A stretch of 64,000 nucleotides of DNA from positions 1,922,001 through 1,986,000 of the forward strand of contig JBAJFE010000005.1 in NCBI GenBank assembly GCA_037903355.1. Direction: 5' to 3'. The position numbers and the translations under genes are program-made. The DNA is from Trichuris trichiura (lineage: Eukaryota; Nematoda; Enoplea; Trichinellida; Trichuridae). Positions 43,968 to 56,281 of the stretch are shown piece after piece (the stretch's first letter is position 1; each line of letters begins with the position of its first letter). The notes beneath the pieces were generated by a model. That model saw only the letters and a list, made by a program, of their open reading frames with translations, was not told the origin of the DNA and ran no database searches.

Positions 43968-46900
43968 CATCTAAGATGGCGTGAAGCTAAACTGATACCT
44001 TACGAAAACGTATGTGAACTACTATGTATGCATAAACTACTTCTACAGATATAACAAAACTAAGATATTTTTATATGCTATCTGTCGTACCATTTACATG
44101 AAAGAGAAGAGCAAATTCAATCTGAGTGAGTTAACCAAAATCAATAAAACGATTAACTATATTTCTCCTTTCAACATAAGAACGAAGATGCTGAGAGACA
44201 ACAGTTGAGCGCTTATGTGGCCTCTTAAGGGCGCGAAGTGAATCACCGAAAAAGGACACATTCATTTGTGTGTTTTTTACTTCACAGATAAACGTTTAGA
44301 CAGAAGACAGCCCTTTGGAAACAGTGACTAATGCGAGTAGATGTATATCGACGCGCTATCTCCTTATAAGCACTTCTGTGAAACAGAATTCTATTGCAAT
44401 TCTAATTTGGATGTAGAAATTTCAACTTTTAATAAGATGCGTAGAGAAGAACACTGCAAGTAAAAGGCTGTTTGCAGTAAGAGATGCTCAATAAGATGTC
44501 AACCTAAAGTGGATGTCCCTCTGTCTAGTATTTGCTGTATCTGTGTATGTTTGCTACTGAAACATACTTTGAAAATTAGATAACTTGTAGGCCTATTATT
44601 ACGGTGGAATATATGAACTAATCATTGAAAGATTGGTCACGCTTGTTTCGTACGCTCAAACATAATCACTTGCTTGAAGTAAACATTCTCTGATTTTTAC
44701 GCAGAAGAGAGTAAACATCGTTTGACTGATATACCTAAAGTACATAGAAGCATCGGCGCTACACAGAATACCTAAACTTTAACCTACAATGAACGCACGA
44801 CAGACCAGGAAGAAGCAGAGCAACAACAGTAATGAACAATGAACCAGCTAGTATATGCTTAACCAATTATATCTGATGTTGTTCACTTTAATGGAAACAG
44901 TTTGTAAGCAATGGAAGATGTGTATTCATTGAACATGTCCTTTCCTAGATGTTCTGAACACACATGGGACTCTGTGTGCATGAAATATCGCTTCCAGTCA
45001 TCGTCGCTTCATTTATTGCCACGCTTATTTACACGGTATCAACGACGGATCAGAAAACGTCTTCGTTATAGCACTTTTCGCAATCACTCAAAGAGTTTAC
45101 AGAATCTTTGTGCCAATTGTCATGACGTTCATATTTCGTACCTATACATTTAATATTTGGCTATACTGCTGCTGTCTTCTCATAAAATAGAGGAACTGAT
45201 ATCCAGAATATTTGAACATAACAACTTCCACTTTGGAGTCTTAATTAAAGGTCGCTGCTTAAGAGTCAATAAATAAGGGTTTATGCTGTCTACGGTTGTT
45301 TTACTTACACATGTCCTATTAATCGGTTGCTCCATTATATTTTTCGTTCAGTCCCTGTTTTAAAATGCATCTTTTTCCAATATCCGTGTTTTATTAACGT
45401 CATTATCATGTCGACTTCTAGTTGTTATTTGTACTATAGTGTCGATCTCTATTAGCTCATCTCGACTATTTTTTTGTAGTTCTATTAGATCTATGCATAA
45501 GTGCTACAGGTCACATTTCTGTGGCAGTAAACGTGAGGGCTTTCGCGTTCACTTTAGCCACCGCTGAGGAAAAGAAGGAACGTATTCTTCATGCACGTGA
45601 GAAACTTCAGAACACTGTTTCTCCAATTGTCGTTTCGCATTCACTTTGACAGGAAAACCAGTAACGCATATCTCGCCACTGTAATGCTTCGTACTTCATC
45701 CAAATAATGTCGCAGTAGATAATTCATAAATTTTTCTAAGCACGTGCACACGTAGCTCTTGCGCAAGATTACTGATCAGCACCAAAACCATACACAAAAA
45801 TGATTTCGACGTTTTCAATTTTTTGACGGCACGTCCAAGAAGACAAACTCTTGTATCAACTTGTGCTCGCCGAGAATTGAATTTTGCGGACAGCCCAAGT
45901 CACAGAATTTCCTTGTGATCAAAGCCAACGTTAAGGCGAAGTTCATGCAGGTGGATAAGACGGAGAAGCGCTGGAAATGAGTGCGAGAACAATTGTGCAA
46001 ATTTGCTATCAAACAGCGTTTGGACGTTTGTCTCCGCCCATTAACGAAACGAAGGAGAAAGATTACTATTTTGCAAATAAAACTGTACACAGTCAGTCCA
46101 ATAAAATGCATACATGAAAACGAAAAAATACGAAGTACAATCACGACAAAAAATCATATTCGTCAAAACGTTACAAATGTTTTCTCGTATCTGCATGAAA
46201 AAAGACTTGCTGCATATGCTTCAAACATTACGTGTATGGCCTACTTCGCCAAGGTTGCGAAATCAGTAGCAGTTCAGTCAGTCAAATAGGCAACTGTATC
46301 TGTCTGTGCGTCGGGATGCTGTGAATGCAGTAATGAAACTTCTGCCCAACTGTGGCTGCAAAATGCTACTACCGCCGATGTGCGGAAGCCGAATCCAAGT
46401 TATAATAGCTTTCACAATTAATATTTTATATGTCAACGCATAATGAGCAATGCACTGAACAAATTGTCTTTCATCTAAATCTTCAAAAGTTGGCTGTTGG
46501 CTTTTCCGGCAACAATGCAAAGCGGCGGTGTCAACATGCTTCACGATGATTGTGAGAACGACGAATACTCCGTGAGAAAAGCAGTAGCATTGCAACTTCA
46601 CTTTCTGCCCATTTAACGTATAAAAATACTGTAGAGTTTATGCATAGACCTAATATACTACTGTTTCTCATTTGTACGACACGACTCTATGCTAGTAAAA
46701 TGGGACAACATATTAGTGTGGATCGTTAGCGAACATCCAGCATTACAGTGCTCCCACTTCTGTCAATAAACTTCTGTTGTTGCTACTGCAGGTGCATAGC
46801 ATTATTTTAGACTGAGTTGTCAAAACGTGATATGTTATTTTGTTTCGTTAATGCTTTTCAGCAATTCTGTGGCCAATATAGTGTTAACTTTCTATAAAAG

Positions 46901-49321
46901 GTAATGTATAAGCTGGTTGCAAAAGAAAGAAAGAGGGTTTTGAGAAAACTATATTTTTTATTTACTAACCGGCAGAACGGATGATTACAAGACTATAAGA
47001 AAATCAATGAATAAAAAACCTTTTGTAGATTTGAAGATTTGACGAGGCTTATATGGGAAAGGTATTGTGAATACTGATACTAAACAAAGTGATTTGCTTT
47101 TGTGAGCACTTGATGGCATAAAGGTTTGCAGCAAAGTTGTCCTCTATTGATGGTTCATAATTAAGGTTTAACAGGTGTGGAAGGAATTCAGGCACAGTTT
47201 TGAGAAAGAATGTTACGTAAAATTCTGCGAATTTTCATTCCGTGAAATATTTTTGTAAAAGTGGTTTCTTGGTACGGGACAGTGGATTTTCATGTTGTAC
47301 TCTTTCTATACGGAATGTGGGTCCCGTTTAAAAACTTTTTATTTACTCCGGAGTAATCTGCTCCTGAGCATAGAAGTGATATTTATGTTACCATCTCACA
47401 TTTTTTCCAATTATGAATCTATGATTTCTGGTAACATCTTGAAGGAGGGCTACACCAGCTCAATGAAGTATTGCAGTGAAGTGATTGTTAACAATTCTAC
47501 CATATTTTGATAACATCACATTGTCACGACACCTGAGCAAAAAGGTCATCTGTCTTTGTAACACATTAGCGCTTTTTAAACGTGCTGAACATATATTCTT
47601 TCTTTACGGAAAACAGTTTCTATTGCCTCCCTTACCCAAATAAATTAAGCTTCTGGATCATACCTGCCCTCATCATTAGCTGAACATATAGGTTACATTG
47701 AGTTGACAATAAAGGGGAAACACACATCTAAACTTTTTTGTTCCTACGTAACATCTACTTCGTATTCCCCACTAAAGAGGGAAAATGTTTCAAAGAGGTT
47801 TGAAGAGACAAGGTATCCATTGATAAAAAGGAAAGTAGCAGTGTGTTCTGCAAAATCTCTGAATGAGAGAAAAGTAGTTTAGCGTTGGGCAACGATATGG
47901 TATCACATTGTCTGCAACAGTAGAAGAAATCATGCAAACACTAAACCATATTCACATCAGAAAGGTTTTGCACTGCTTGTATTGTTCACGACTGATAGCA
48001 GACTATGTCAGCAGCATTAGACAATCGTTATTTCATGCTCTGATGGTGATTGACGACATGGAGTTCTCCGGATCCTACTGGATTTAGTTATGAAAAGATC
48101 TGTGCTTCAACAATAAATAAAGATATGGGATGCAGCATGCAACCACGAACCGCGGATTTTTCAGTGATGAAATAAAGGACTACGATTTGCTATAGCTTCT
48201 CTCCAGAAACACTTAAATGGAAAGGTTCTTTTCCTTAGCAAAGGTACGTGTAAATGAGCGATATTACTTATGCCAAAACACGCTGGCGAGAAGCAACAAA
48301 CTAAAGCATATTTCTTTCTACGTAGCAAAAGATGGCCATCTTAGGGAAGAAAGTGCTACAAGATCACATTATAAACTATAAAATATATGCCTGCACTGCG
48401 TATTTTCTTTGTAGACAAAAAGAAATTGAACAACTAATGGAAGTCTTTTTTGGCTACAGAATTGCTGTGTAGCACTAACGAAGATAAAAACACTTCGAAA
48501 AGTAATCACTACTATACCGTAACACTTAATAATATATTGCTGGTTATGCTGGAGACGGTGTTTCCGTCCAACGCTTATTAATTTATCATGCTATATGATA
48601 TTTTTGTATTTTGCTAAAATGTATTATTCGTAATATCTTCCCTACGTCTCATCACTATTTTTGCGGCAGTTGTCTTCGTAAAACGTCTTTCGTTCTTTAT
48701 TTGTTCTGTTCATTCGAGTGTTCTACCGAATAATAGTTTGCAACTCAGCTCGACATGTTTGAAACCATACTCATAGTTCTTTGTGATCATTGATATTACA
48801 GAAATTAGATGATGTTTTTTTTGCGCCATTGAACAGTGGAAAATCAGGCAGCTTTACGGGCTACTGAACGTTTCATTGCTCTTCTCTGCTGCTGAATGCT
48901 GTCCTCACCTTATTCTTCAATTTTGGTACTAATCGATATTTGCATATATTTCTAATTTTGCATCAGTTTTGATCTGAATGACTATGTCTTACATTCGCTG
49001 GATTTTTCCATTACGTTTACAATTTTCGCGTAGTTTTTACTTTAGGCGTGCAGTTTACTCAATGTCGACCTTAAGGCGTTGAAACAAAACTATTGCCGCC
49101 GTTTGCATTTTCGCCGCCTTTTCTTTGGAACAATGTATTTCGCAAACTCAGCTGTCGACTGTTTGCAAGTCTATTACGTGTTGGAGATGAAGCTAAATTT
49201 TTTCTGCTCGCATGATTACCGCTTGATATGCATTGATCGTTAGTTGGACGCGCTGCTGCATTGATGCTGGCTTTGCAGATAATGCAATACATGGAACACT
49301 GGACAAAATCTGACTACTTAC
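43968..49321. other. Gene-poor stretch, nothing recognised
   Basis: AT-rich sequence with only short frames lacking motifs or splice support (for example 45815-46144 and 46278-46601). No RNA gene or intact mobile element was recognised. Confidence 0.3.
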
Positions 49322-49450
49322 CGCATCTTCGACAGGTCGTATGGTTGTTGAGTCAGTTGGTATCTTCGACTGGTTCCACCTAACATCGCAATGTGACCAA
49401 TGATGTTTTGTCGATGCATTTGGAGTGGACGCTAGGTCGCATTTCTTAAC
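49322..49450 (-). CDS. Exon-like segment of an unassigned minus-strand gene
   Basis: A 129-nt stretch is open in one frame, begins after TTTGTAG and ends at GCG|GTAAGTAG, a consensus donor, with phase 0 at both ends. The 43 residues include KKCDLASTPNASTKHHW and DVRWNQSKIPTDSTT, with an N-glycosylation sequon. It looks extracellular but I recognise no domain. Downstream acceptors near 49.27 kb open two alternative frames, one ending at 49071, and I could not choose between them. Confidence 0.35.
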
Positions 49451-50519
49451 CTACAAATAAAACGAACGATTGTAAATTGGTTAGTTTTACTCAAATTGCC
49501 TGGAGGAAAACAGTATAAGATGCTTTGAAAATGCCATCTTTAATAAGTTAGTTTCGAAACACCTCACATCCGTTTTATTACGGTTTTAGACAGCTCATTA
49601 ACCTTTTCTTCGATAAAATCAACTGCTTTGTGTCCCTGATAGATTCATACTTCCTCTAACGTAAATAACCTATTTTTGCGTGTTGGTCGTGCTTACCCTA
49701 TAGAAACGGTCTTAAAAGCGGTTACTTCCTACACAACAGGCTTGCTTTTAACAGTTGAAAAAGGAAAGCACTCTACGTATTACTAGTAATGTGTTGCCTT
49801 CGGCAAGCGTAGAGCTTATTTTAAGGAAGTGTGAAATAACCGTAAATTTGCTAAACAGATCAGAATTCGTCGTCAACAAAAGGCCACCTTATGCTGAATT
49901 TTGGAAATGGAAGCCTATACAACACATAATTTACTCTTTGAGATCTGCCACTGCTAGTCATCTCTTCAAATTTTCAAACTTAAGAATTAGCATTGGTTGG
50001 ATCGTAACAAATCTTACAAATTAAAGATTGTAATAGTATCTGCACGCTGAATTTCGTTTAAAAAGTGCACATTCTGTACCTTGATAAAATTATGATTTAA
50101 TTGGCTTGGGACATACATTTCTTATAACAATAATGTCGCTTTATCTTCCGCTGATTTCAGGCAGGTTTAATCTTAGTGCTACCGAATCCAATATATTCTC
50201 TAAGGAAAGATTCATCGCTTCACTTGGACTTTTGCTTGTAAGCATAATGACTCCGCTTTTTAAACAGGTGCTACGTTGAACTTCTACTTAAAGGCTTCAA
50301 GGCTTACTCGGGACCACTTAAGTTTCCTACATTTGTTATAAGTAAATGTCTAGCCTTCTAATTCTGCACTGCTATTATGGCCACATATTACGGAGTGGTG
50401 CTCTTACTGATACTGATAAGTGGCATTTCCTGTTCGTCCATTCGTTCTTCTTTTCTGGCACCGTTGAACGGTTTAAGCTTCTTTTCTATTTTCATTAAAA
50501 GGATAAAATGCAAACTTAC

Positions 50520-50838
50520 CAAGTTCTTCTTATCGTCGGCTGGAATGTCATGGCAGAGGCGACTGACTTTGGCCATGCGAGCAGAAGAATTAAACAAAAA
50601 GCCAACACAAATTTTGCGGATAACGAAGGCAACGCAATAATCACAAGTGTGCATAAAACAAATGGTAATACGCAGAAATAAATTGTAGTTGCGGCTTTCA
50701 CTTGTTGATCGGTACTGTTGGCGTTGCACTGAAGCTGGCTTGTTGCTCTTGTGTGCGTTTTCGTATCAAATATTTGTTGCGCGTGCGCCGTTACGGTGTC
50801 CTTTTGCGTTCGCTGATCTACCAACGTATCAATGTCAC
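50520..50838 (-). CDS. Exon-like segment encoding two hydrophobic spans
   Basis: A 319-nt open stretch starts after CTTTTTCAG and ends at ACTTG|GTAAGT, both good splice sites. About 60 hydrophilic residues are followed by a long hydrophobic region (IYFCVLPFVLCTLVIIAL, then FVLAFCLILLLAW), consistent with two membrane segments. The phase (1 before, 2 after) means other exons must exist. It may belong to the same minus-strand gene as the segment at 49322-49450, but they do not join directly. No family recognised. Confidence 0.35.
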
Positions 50839-52246
50839 CTGAAAAAGAGTGAACATAAATAAGTATTCTTTTGTAGCATTTATTGAATTTTTGAAAAGTT
50901 GTGTAGCAATAGACTAATGAACATTTAAGGAACGAACGTTATACTCTGTTGCTCTGGTATCATCCCTGTTGGCCAGGATGCTTTGATATCTGCGAATAAA
51001 CACAAAACAGGTAAAACATGTATCACCTGAAATTTCCTTTCCAACAGGAAAGGTGGAATTGGAATGGGATGAAAGAAATGCAGCCACACGAACCAGCCGT
51101 TTTTATCAATAAAAGGCAAACGCTCAACGTGACCTCACTTTGCTCCTGTTATCTTATCCAACGATTGGTTGCCTTAAGCAAACAGTGCACACGACCTATC
51201 TGTCGACCGAATTGCAATAAGCGATGATGCTGCGCAGCACTGGGCGTTATGCTTAAAGTGGTTTGCCTGAGGCTGTTGGACACAAATTTTATCTCTCTCT
51301 TATCTAATGCAAGTCGATATGGCCATAATATTGCATTTATCGCATGTCTCAGCTTATCTCTTCCGCAACTAACCGTTTTCTATCACAGATTATTGCAAAT
51401 TTGTATCACATGCAAGAAAGTACTCACCTACCTTATGTGACTATATTTGAATCATAACTTGTTGCATATAATTTCATAGTGGTTTATGAAAGTACGAGCC
51501 ATCAAAGCTTATTTAAATTAGCGTAGCCTTCGGAAAACTGTTCTTTGCGTCTTCAGCGCGAAACTGTTTCATATAGCATTTTGATTTTGAGTTACACTAC
51601 TACCATCGCTCACCAAATCTTCATCAACTGATTCATTTCTTTGTGTCCATTATGGTAAATTCTAATACGTCAAGTTCATCTTACATGTTATCAATTTTTT
51701 ACTCATCGTTTCCGTTGTTATTAACCATTTCCGTTGAGTTTCTCGAAAATTTCATCATGAAATTCTTCAACCGCTGGATGAGGCACCACTTTAGATTACC
51801 TAAAAATTGAAAAGAACAGTTCAGTTCATCAACTTTACATCATCAATGCAAAACTACTAAACCTATCTACTCACTATTATAGAGAACTTATGACGATGGT
51901 GATACTCCGTATGACATTAGTAAGCACATTTTCATGACGACCTAACAATATGCAAATCAACAGCAGCTAATAACGATCGTTACTTGATCTGCGAAGTAAC
52001 AAAGATAACACGAAACGCTTACTTTAGCCCGGCCAGGGAACGATTTGACCTGATTTTCTTGTTTACATTCCTTTAGAGTAGTCCCTTCAGGCAGACTAAT
52101 AGCCTACTTCGCGTCTATTACTTTTCTTTTCCGTTTGAGGAGCAAATTGGTCTGTCATTGAGTGTTTACAAATGTTTGAGTCAGTTCCCTGCGGGAAGAT
52201 CATCTGAAACATTACTTTCAGTTTATTCAAAACGAAATATTACAAT
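50839..52246. other. Spacer with one dispersed motif
   Basis: AT-rich. It contains GCGTCTTCAGCG at 51547-51558, the motif also seen at 14898, 25808, 29182 and 29506. No gene recognised. Confidence 0.3.
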
Positions 52247-52335
52247 TTGCTCATCCATCCGTTGGTAGGGCATTTTGAAGTTTACTTACAGATACATCCA
52301 ACAGGCCAAACCCGTGAATCTGAAGATCTATGAAA
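52247..52335 (-). repeat. Dispersed repeat containing CCCTACCAACGGATGGAT, copy 4
   Basis: The reverse complement matches 28700-28797 over about 85 bp (TTTGGCCTG, TAAGTAAACTTCAAA, GCCCTACCAACG.ATGGAT, CAAATTGT). Confidence 0.75.
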
Positions 52336-55300
52336 AAAAACGAAATAATTTTCATTCTTACCTTTTATGAAACTTCATTTTTCCATTTGCATTCCTTTCC
52401 AATTCTGAAATGCTTTTACCGTACAATACGAATGTTACTTACAAATACTATTTAGGGGAAAGCAATTTTTTCTTTTAACAGCATGTGACCATTTCTTCGT
52501 TTCAAAGTGTTAAACTGAAACAAAAACGTTCTACATTAGTCGTTCATACCTATTCATTTCTTTTTGACTTCTTGCTATCCATTTGGTGATCCTGGCGTTT
52601 CCGTGAACAACAAATACTTCAACTACAAATGGAAGTTCTTGAAATCTACTTACCTTGTCTACAACGATTGCTAGAAAAGCCAAAGTTTCTGAAACAACAA
52701 TTGCTGTTAACCTGAAAGCGATCTTTAAATTTCATTTCCATTATAATCAAACGTAAAAAGCTCAAGGTTTTCTGGCTGTAAGTGTACCTTGCCGTCAACC
52801 TTTCCTCTTTTTCCGGATATGCGACCGGCTGAGAAATCACACTTCTACGTAACAATTCAAATTGTTTATTTACATCAAATCACACCAAATTGTTTATTGC
52901 AGAGGGAAAAGTGAAGCTTTCAGAGAAAATTAATTCAAAGGGAACAGACTAAAATACGACAACGCCATAACGCTTAGATGCGGCAATACATTCTCAATCT
53001 CAAACTCACTATTATTCTCTCTCCTTCCCGACATATCTCCATCTCAGCGGGAGCTCAGAAAAGAAAACTGATGGATGCCACAAGCTGAAATCTCTCCCGC
53101 GCATACACACCGCCTTACTGATTTTCCTGTCATGAACTTGTCAACCTTCAAGACCTTACGCTGTCCAACTTCTAGGACCGGAACAGGACAGCAATTCCTA
53201 CCACATCCCACTACTTATTCCCACTACCTTGTTCTACATGGCGAGTACTTTGCCGAGGTCTATGCACTCAGTTCAGTGTCCACTGGGCGGTGTCCCATGC
53301 CAGCGTCATTGCCCAGCGTCCGTCGTCCACTGTTCAGTGCGCATTGACCACTGTCTCTTCTCCTCATACTGGGCTCACGACATGCGACAGGCGTCACATG
53401 TGACAGATGACATTCGTGATGTAATTTTGTCGTTGTGTCCTAATCTGTTCGGAAAGTGCCTCACCCCGTATCCCCCTTTTTATAGGGGGCGGGGGCGGCA
53501 GCTATCCTTTTCATGCATCTTATTCTCAAGTAATATGTATCTCATCTGCCAATCCCTCCAGAATTCAATATCTAAACCCACTATTCCTTAGTGGACGTAA
53601 ACCCCATATGCATGCTGGAACCTATAGTGCCTACTCTCACCCTGTTAATCTTCTTACGCATTGATCTTTTTCTTTTCCATTTTTTCTCGCTTTTCTTGCT
53701 CATTTTTTTGTTTCTGTTGGTCGGGCTCTTCTGGATTTTCTTCCGTCCTCGAATTGTGCTCTTCCATCAGTCGCTGTAATTCATAAACACGCAGCCATAA
53801 ATTTTGTGAAACGCTTAACTGCAAACGTGACAGAAATGACGGAAAGACACAAAATTCAGGCGCAGAAATGTTATTAACGGAATCAACAAATTCTTTTTTG
53901 AATGTTTCTCAGAGGTTTCAGGACTGGCCAGGTCCTGTCATCAGCAAATCAGCAGTGCCCATTCGAGCAGTTTTCCTGAAAAAGGAATGCTTGCCACAGA
54001 AAACCGATTTGACAAAATGTTCTTATCTTTTGCAGAACAGGGCCAAATTTTTTGAAAGTCGAACTACAAACGCGACATTAAGATCATTTCGTTTCACATG
54101 AACAACATGCGACTGCTATGATATCCCCTCATGCTGTAACATGCATACATGCAGGAGTCGCACGACAATGTTCAACGACGTTCACTTTGTCTCTTTTTAA
54201 ATTGATCCACACAACGATTTGGCAATTCTGCACACCTAAAAATGCAATCTTTATCACGCGAATTCGACTTGCTGCAAGGGAATTATCTTATCAGGAACAT
54301 TCGCCAACGCCGTTGCTATCTCCATGTCGGCAGACTAAAGCGATAAGATTAAATTATTCACAGTGCTCTTCCACACATACCAAAATAGGAATGTGAATAT
54401 CAGCTTCCTTTGCTCTATTCATCAGCTAGAAAACCTTGTCGCGTTTCCTTGAATGAGGAACAATTAACACACAAAATTCATTTGCTGTGAAGGGGACACC
54501 ATATGCTAATGATCACATGTGCATTGTCAACCTGAAAGAGTAAAAAATTATATTAATAAAACTTTCGATTTTATACATACAGGAATAGCAGTACCAGTTC
54601 TTCGTTTTCGCATATAGAATTCTATCGGTCCGTCCAATCGTTGACGACAGGATGAGTCGAGTCCGAACAGCGCTGAGAAACGCTAAAGCAAATTCTTTTT
54701 TCATCAAGCGATTTTGTTCAGTAAATAACAACTCGACATAAAGACAGGAAAAATAGCAAACATAACGTGTGGGGTCAAAATAAGGAACTGTGTAAAACAC
54801 AGCTGCGAGTAACGAAAAAGGAGGGAGTGCCATTACAGTTCGGCCGTTTTCGTCGACGAAGAAATTGAAGAATGACCTCGAATTTATTTTGCTCTGCTCA
54901 CGTCGACGCTTATTATGCAAATGTAACCGTGACCAATAAACCTTTAAGCTGTTTGTCTTGGAACGAATGTGTGTGTTTTCCTGACCTAAACGGAACGAAT
55001 TATTTACACAAAGCGTTTATCGCACTACTACGTTGGATTGGAAAAGCACGTGCGCAAGCCTTGAAGCAAATTTTACTTTGAGTAAACGTTGCGATACACA
55101 ATGAAACCTATTATTTTCTAAAACTGAATCTGTTCCTCTGTTAAACATAAAAGAGACGCAATTAGCGTGACTCTTTCAAACTTGATTACAGATGCCAAGA
55201 ATTAATGAGAACATTTAAAATGCAAGTGTAATAAATTTTTTTACCCAACTTCAAGATATAAGATTACTAATGGAAGATAAAAATGTGTTCCAGCATCCAA

Positions 55301-55547
55301 ACCGCAAATAACGAAGCTTTATCCTTGCTTCAACAGAACCAATAAGAATTGTTCATTGATCCAATCAAAACAACAATGCTTCTCGAATGTTAAACCACGA
55401 AGAAGCTGAATGAAAAGAAATGATTTATCGATCGACAACTATTGTATATCCCTGCGCTAAACAACCATTTTTTGCAGCTGTACGCAATAGAAATACCTTA
55501 ATTAATAATAATGATAGCACAGTTCTCAATGGCCGTCCAGTAATGTG
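52336..55547. other. Gene-poor stretch, weak open frames only
   Basis: The minus-strand frame 54513-54920 includes MALPPFSLLAAVFYTVPYF and a 49-nt possible intron near its end, but has no recognised family and no clear 5' exon. The plus-strand frames around 53075-53591 are cysteine/proline-rich without support. None of these is called as a gene. Confidence 0.3.
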
Positions 55548-55650
55548 TTAGCAAATGTATTAACGTTATTAATTGTTCTTTTTCAGACTCTTAGCAAATG
55601 TATTAACGTTTAACGTTATAATTAGAATGTTGTTCTTTTTCATCTTCAGC
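55548..55650 (+). repeat. Short direct repeat upstream of the REEP5-like gene
   Basis: TTAGCAAATGTATTAACGTT is present twice (about 55549 and 55590), each time followed by a TTGTTCTTTTTCA stretch ending in CAG. The copies look like duplicated 3' splice acceptors about 150-200 bases before the REEP5-like ATG. Confidence 0.7.
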
Positions 55651-55798
55651 CGTTACCCTGGAAAGCGCATTTTGAAAGGCATAAGAGAAGCAAATTAACA
55701 AGTCGTTGTGTGCTCAGAGTGTAAAGTATTAACAGTTTGCTTTAAAATCTCATTTGCGCGCCATTTTTGATCGTCATTTCATTATTGTTTATGACGAG

Positions 55799-56281
55799 AT
55801 GGCTGACGTGTTCAATCAGATAAAGCAGGACGTCAATACTCTTTTGTACGATGAAACTACCCCGGTTGGCAAAACGTTTGCCAAATTTGAAGATGCAAGC
55901 AAAAGAAAGAGAGAGGAATGCTTCGCCGTGATGGCATTAGCTCTTGCTATCTATCTAATTATTGGCTACTTTGCAAAACTTGTCTGCAACACCATCGGCT
56001 TTGCTTATCCGGCTTACATGTCCATACGTGCTATTGAAACACCGGACAAGAAAGATGATACACAATGGCTAACGTATTGGACTATTTTTGCCCTATATTC
56101 CCTATTTGACTTTTTCGCCGATAAAGTGATGCAATATTTTCCATTCTACTGGCTGGCAAAATGTATCTTCTTATTGTGGCTTTATTTGCCAATTTATCGT
56201 GGAGCGGAAAAGCTCTACGAATCTCACGTGCATCCCTTCGCCGTTGCTCGCATTTTGCCCAGCGGTGGGGAAGCACAGTGA
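55799..56281 (+). CDS. REEP5: REEP5/Yop1 (TB2/DP1/HVA22) ER-shaping protein, intronless
   Basis: A single exon of 161 codons starts at ATG 55799-55801 (MADVFNQIKQDV) and ends at TGA. The open frame extends upstream without another ATG. The family signature is clear: IGFAYPAYMSIRAIET, then DDTQWLTYWTIFALYSLFDF, and a second hydrophobic hairpin at VMQYFPFYWLAKCIFLLWL. The ordered layout (N-terminal soluble helix, two membrane hairpins, short tail) matches REEP5/6 and yeast Yop1, which curve ER tubules with reticulons. At 160 residues it is shorter than human REEP5 (189): the charged C-terminal amphipathic tail is mostly missing, ending at HPFAVARILPSGGEAQ. A further 3' exon reached by alternative splicing cannot be excluded. 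Confidence 0.93.
   Translation: MADVFNQIKQDVNTLLYDETTPVGKTFAKFEDASKRKREECFAVMALALAIYLIIGYFAKLVCNTIGFAYPAYMSIRAIETPDKKDDTQWLTYWTIFALYSLFDFFADKVMQYFPFYWLAKCIFLLWLYLPIYRGAEKLYESHVHPFAVARILPSGGEAQ

Noticed and set aside
54513..54920. 135-codon minus-strand frame with a hydrophobic stretch
   Set aside because: A possible 49-nt intron near its end exists, but there is no family match and no clear upstream exon.
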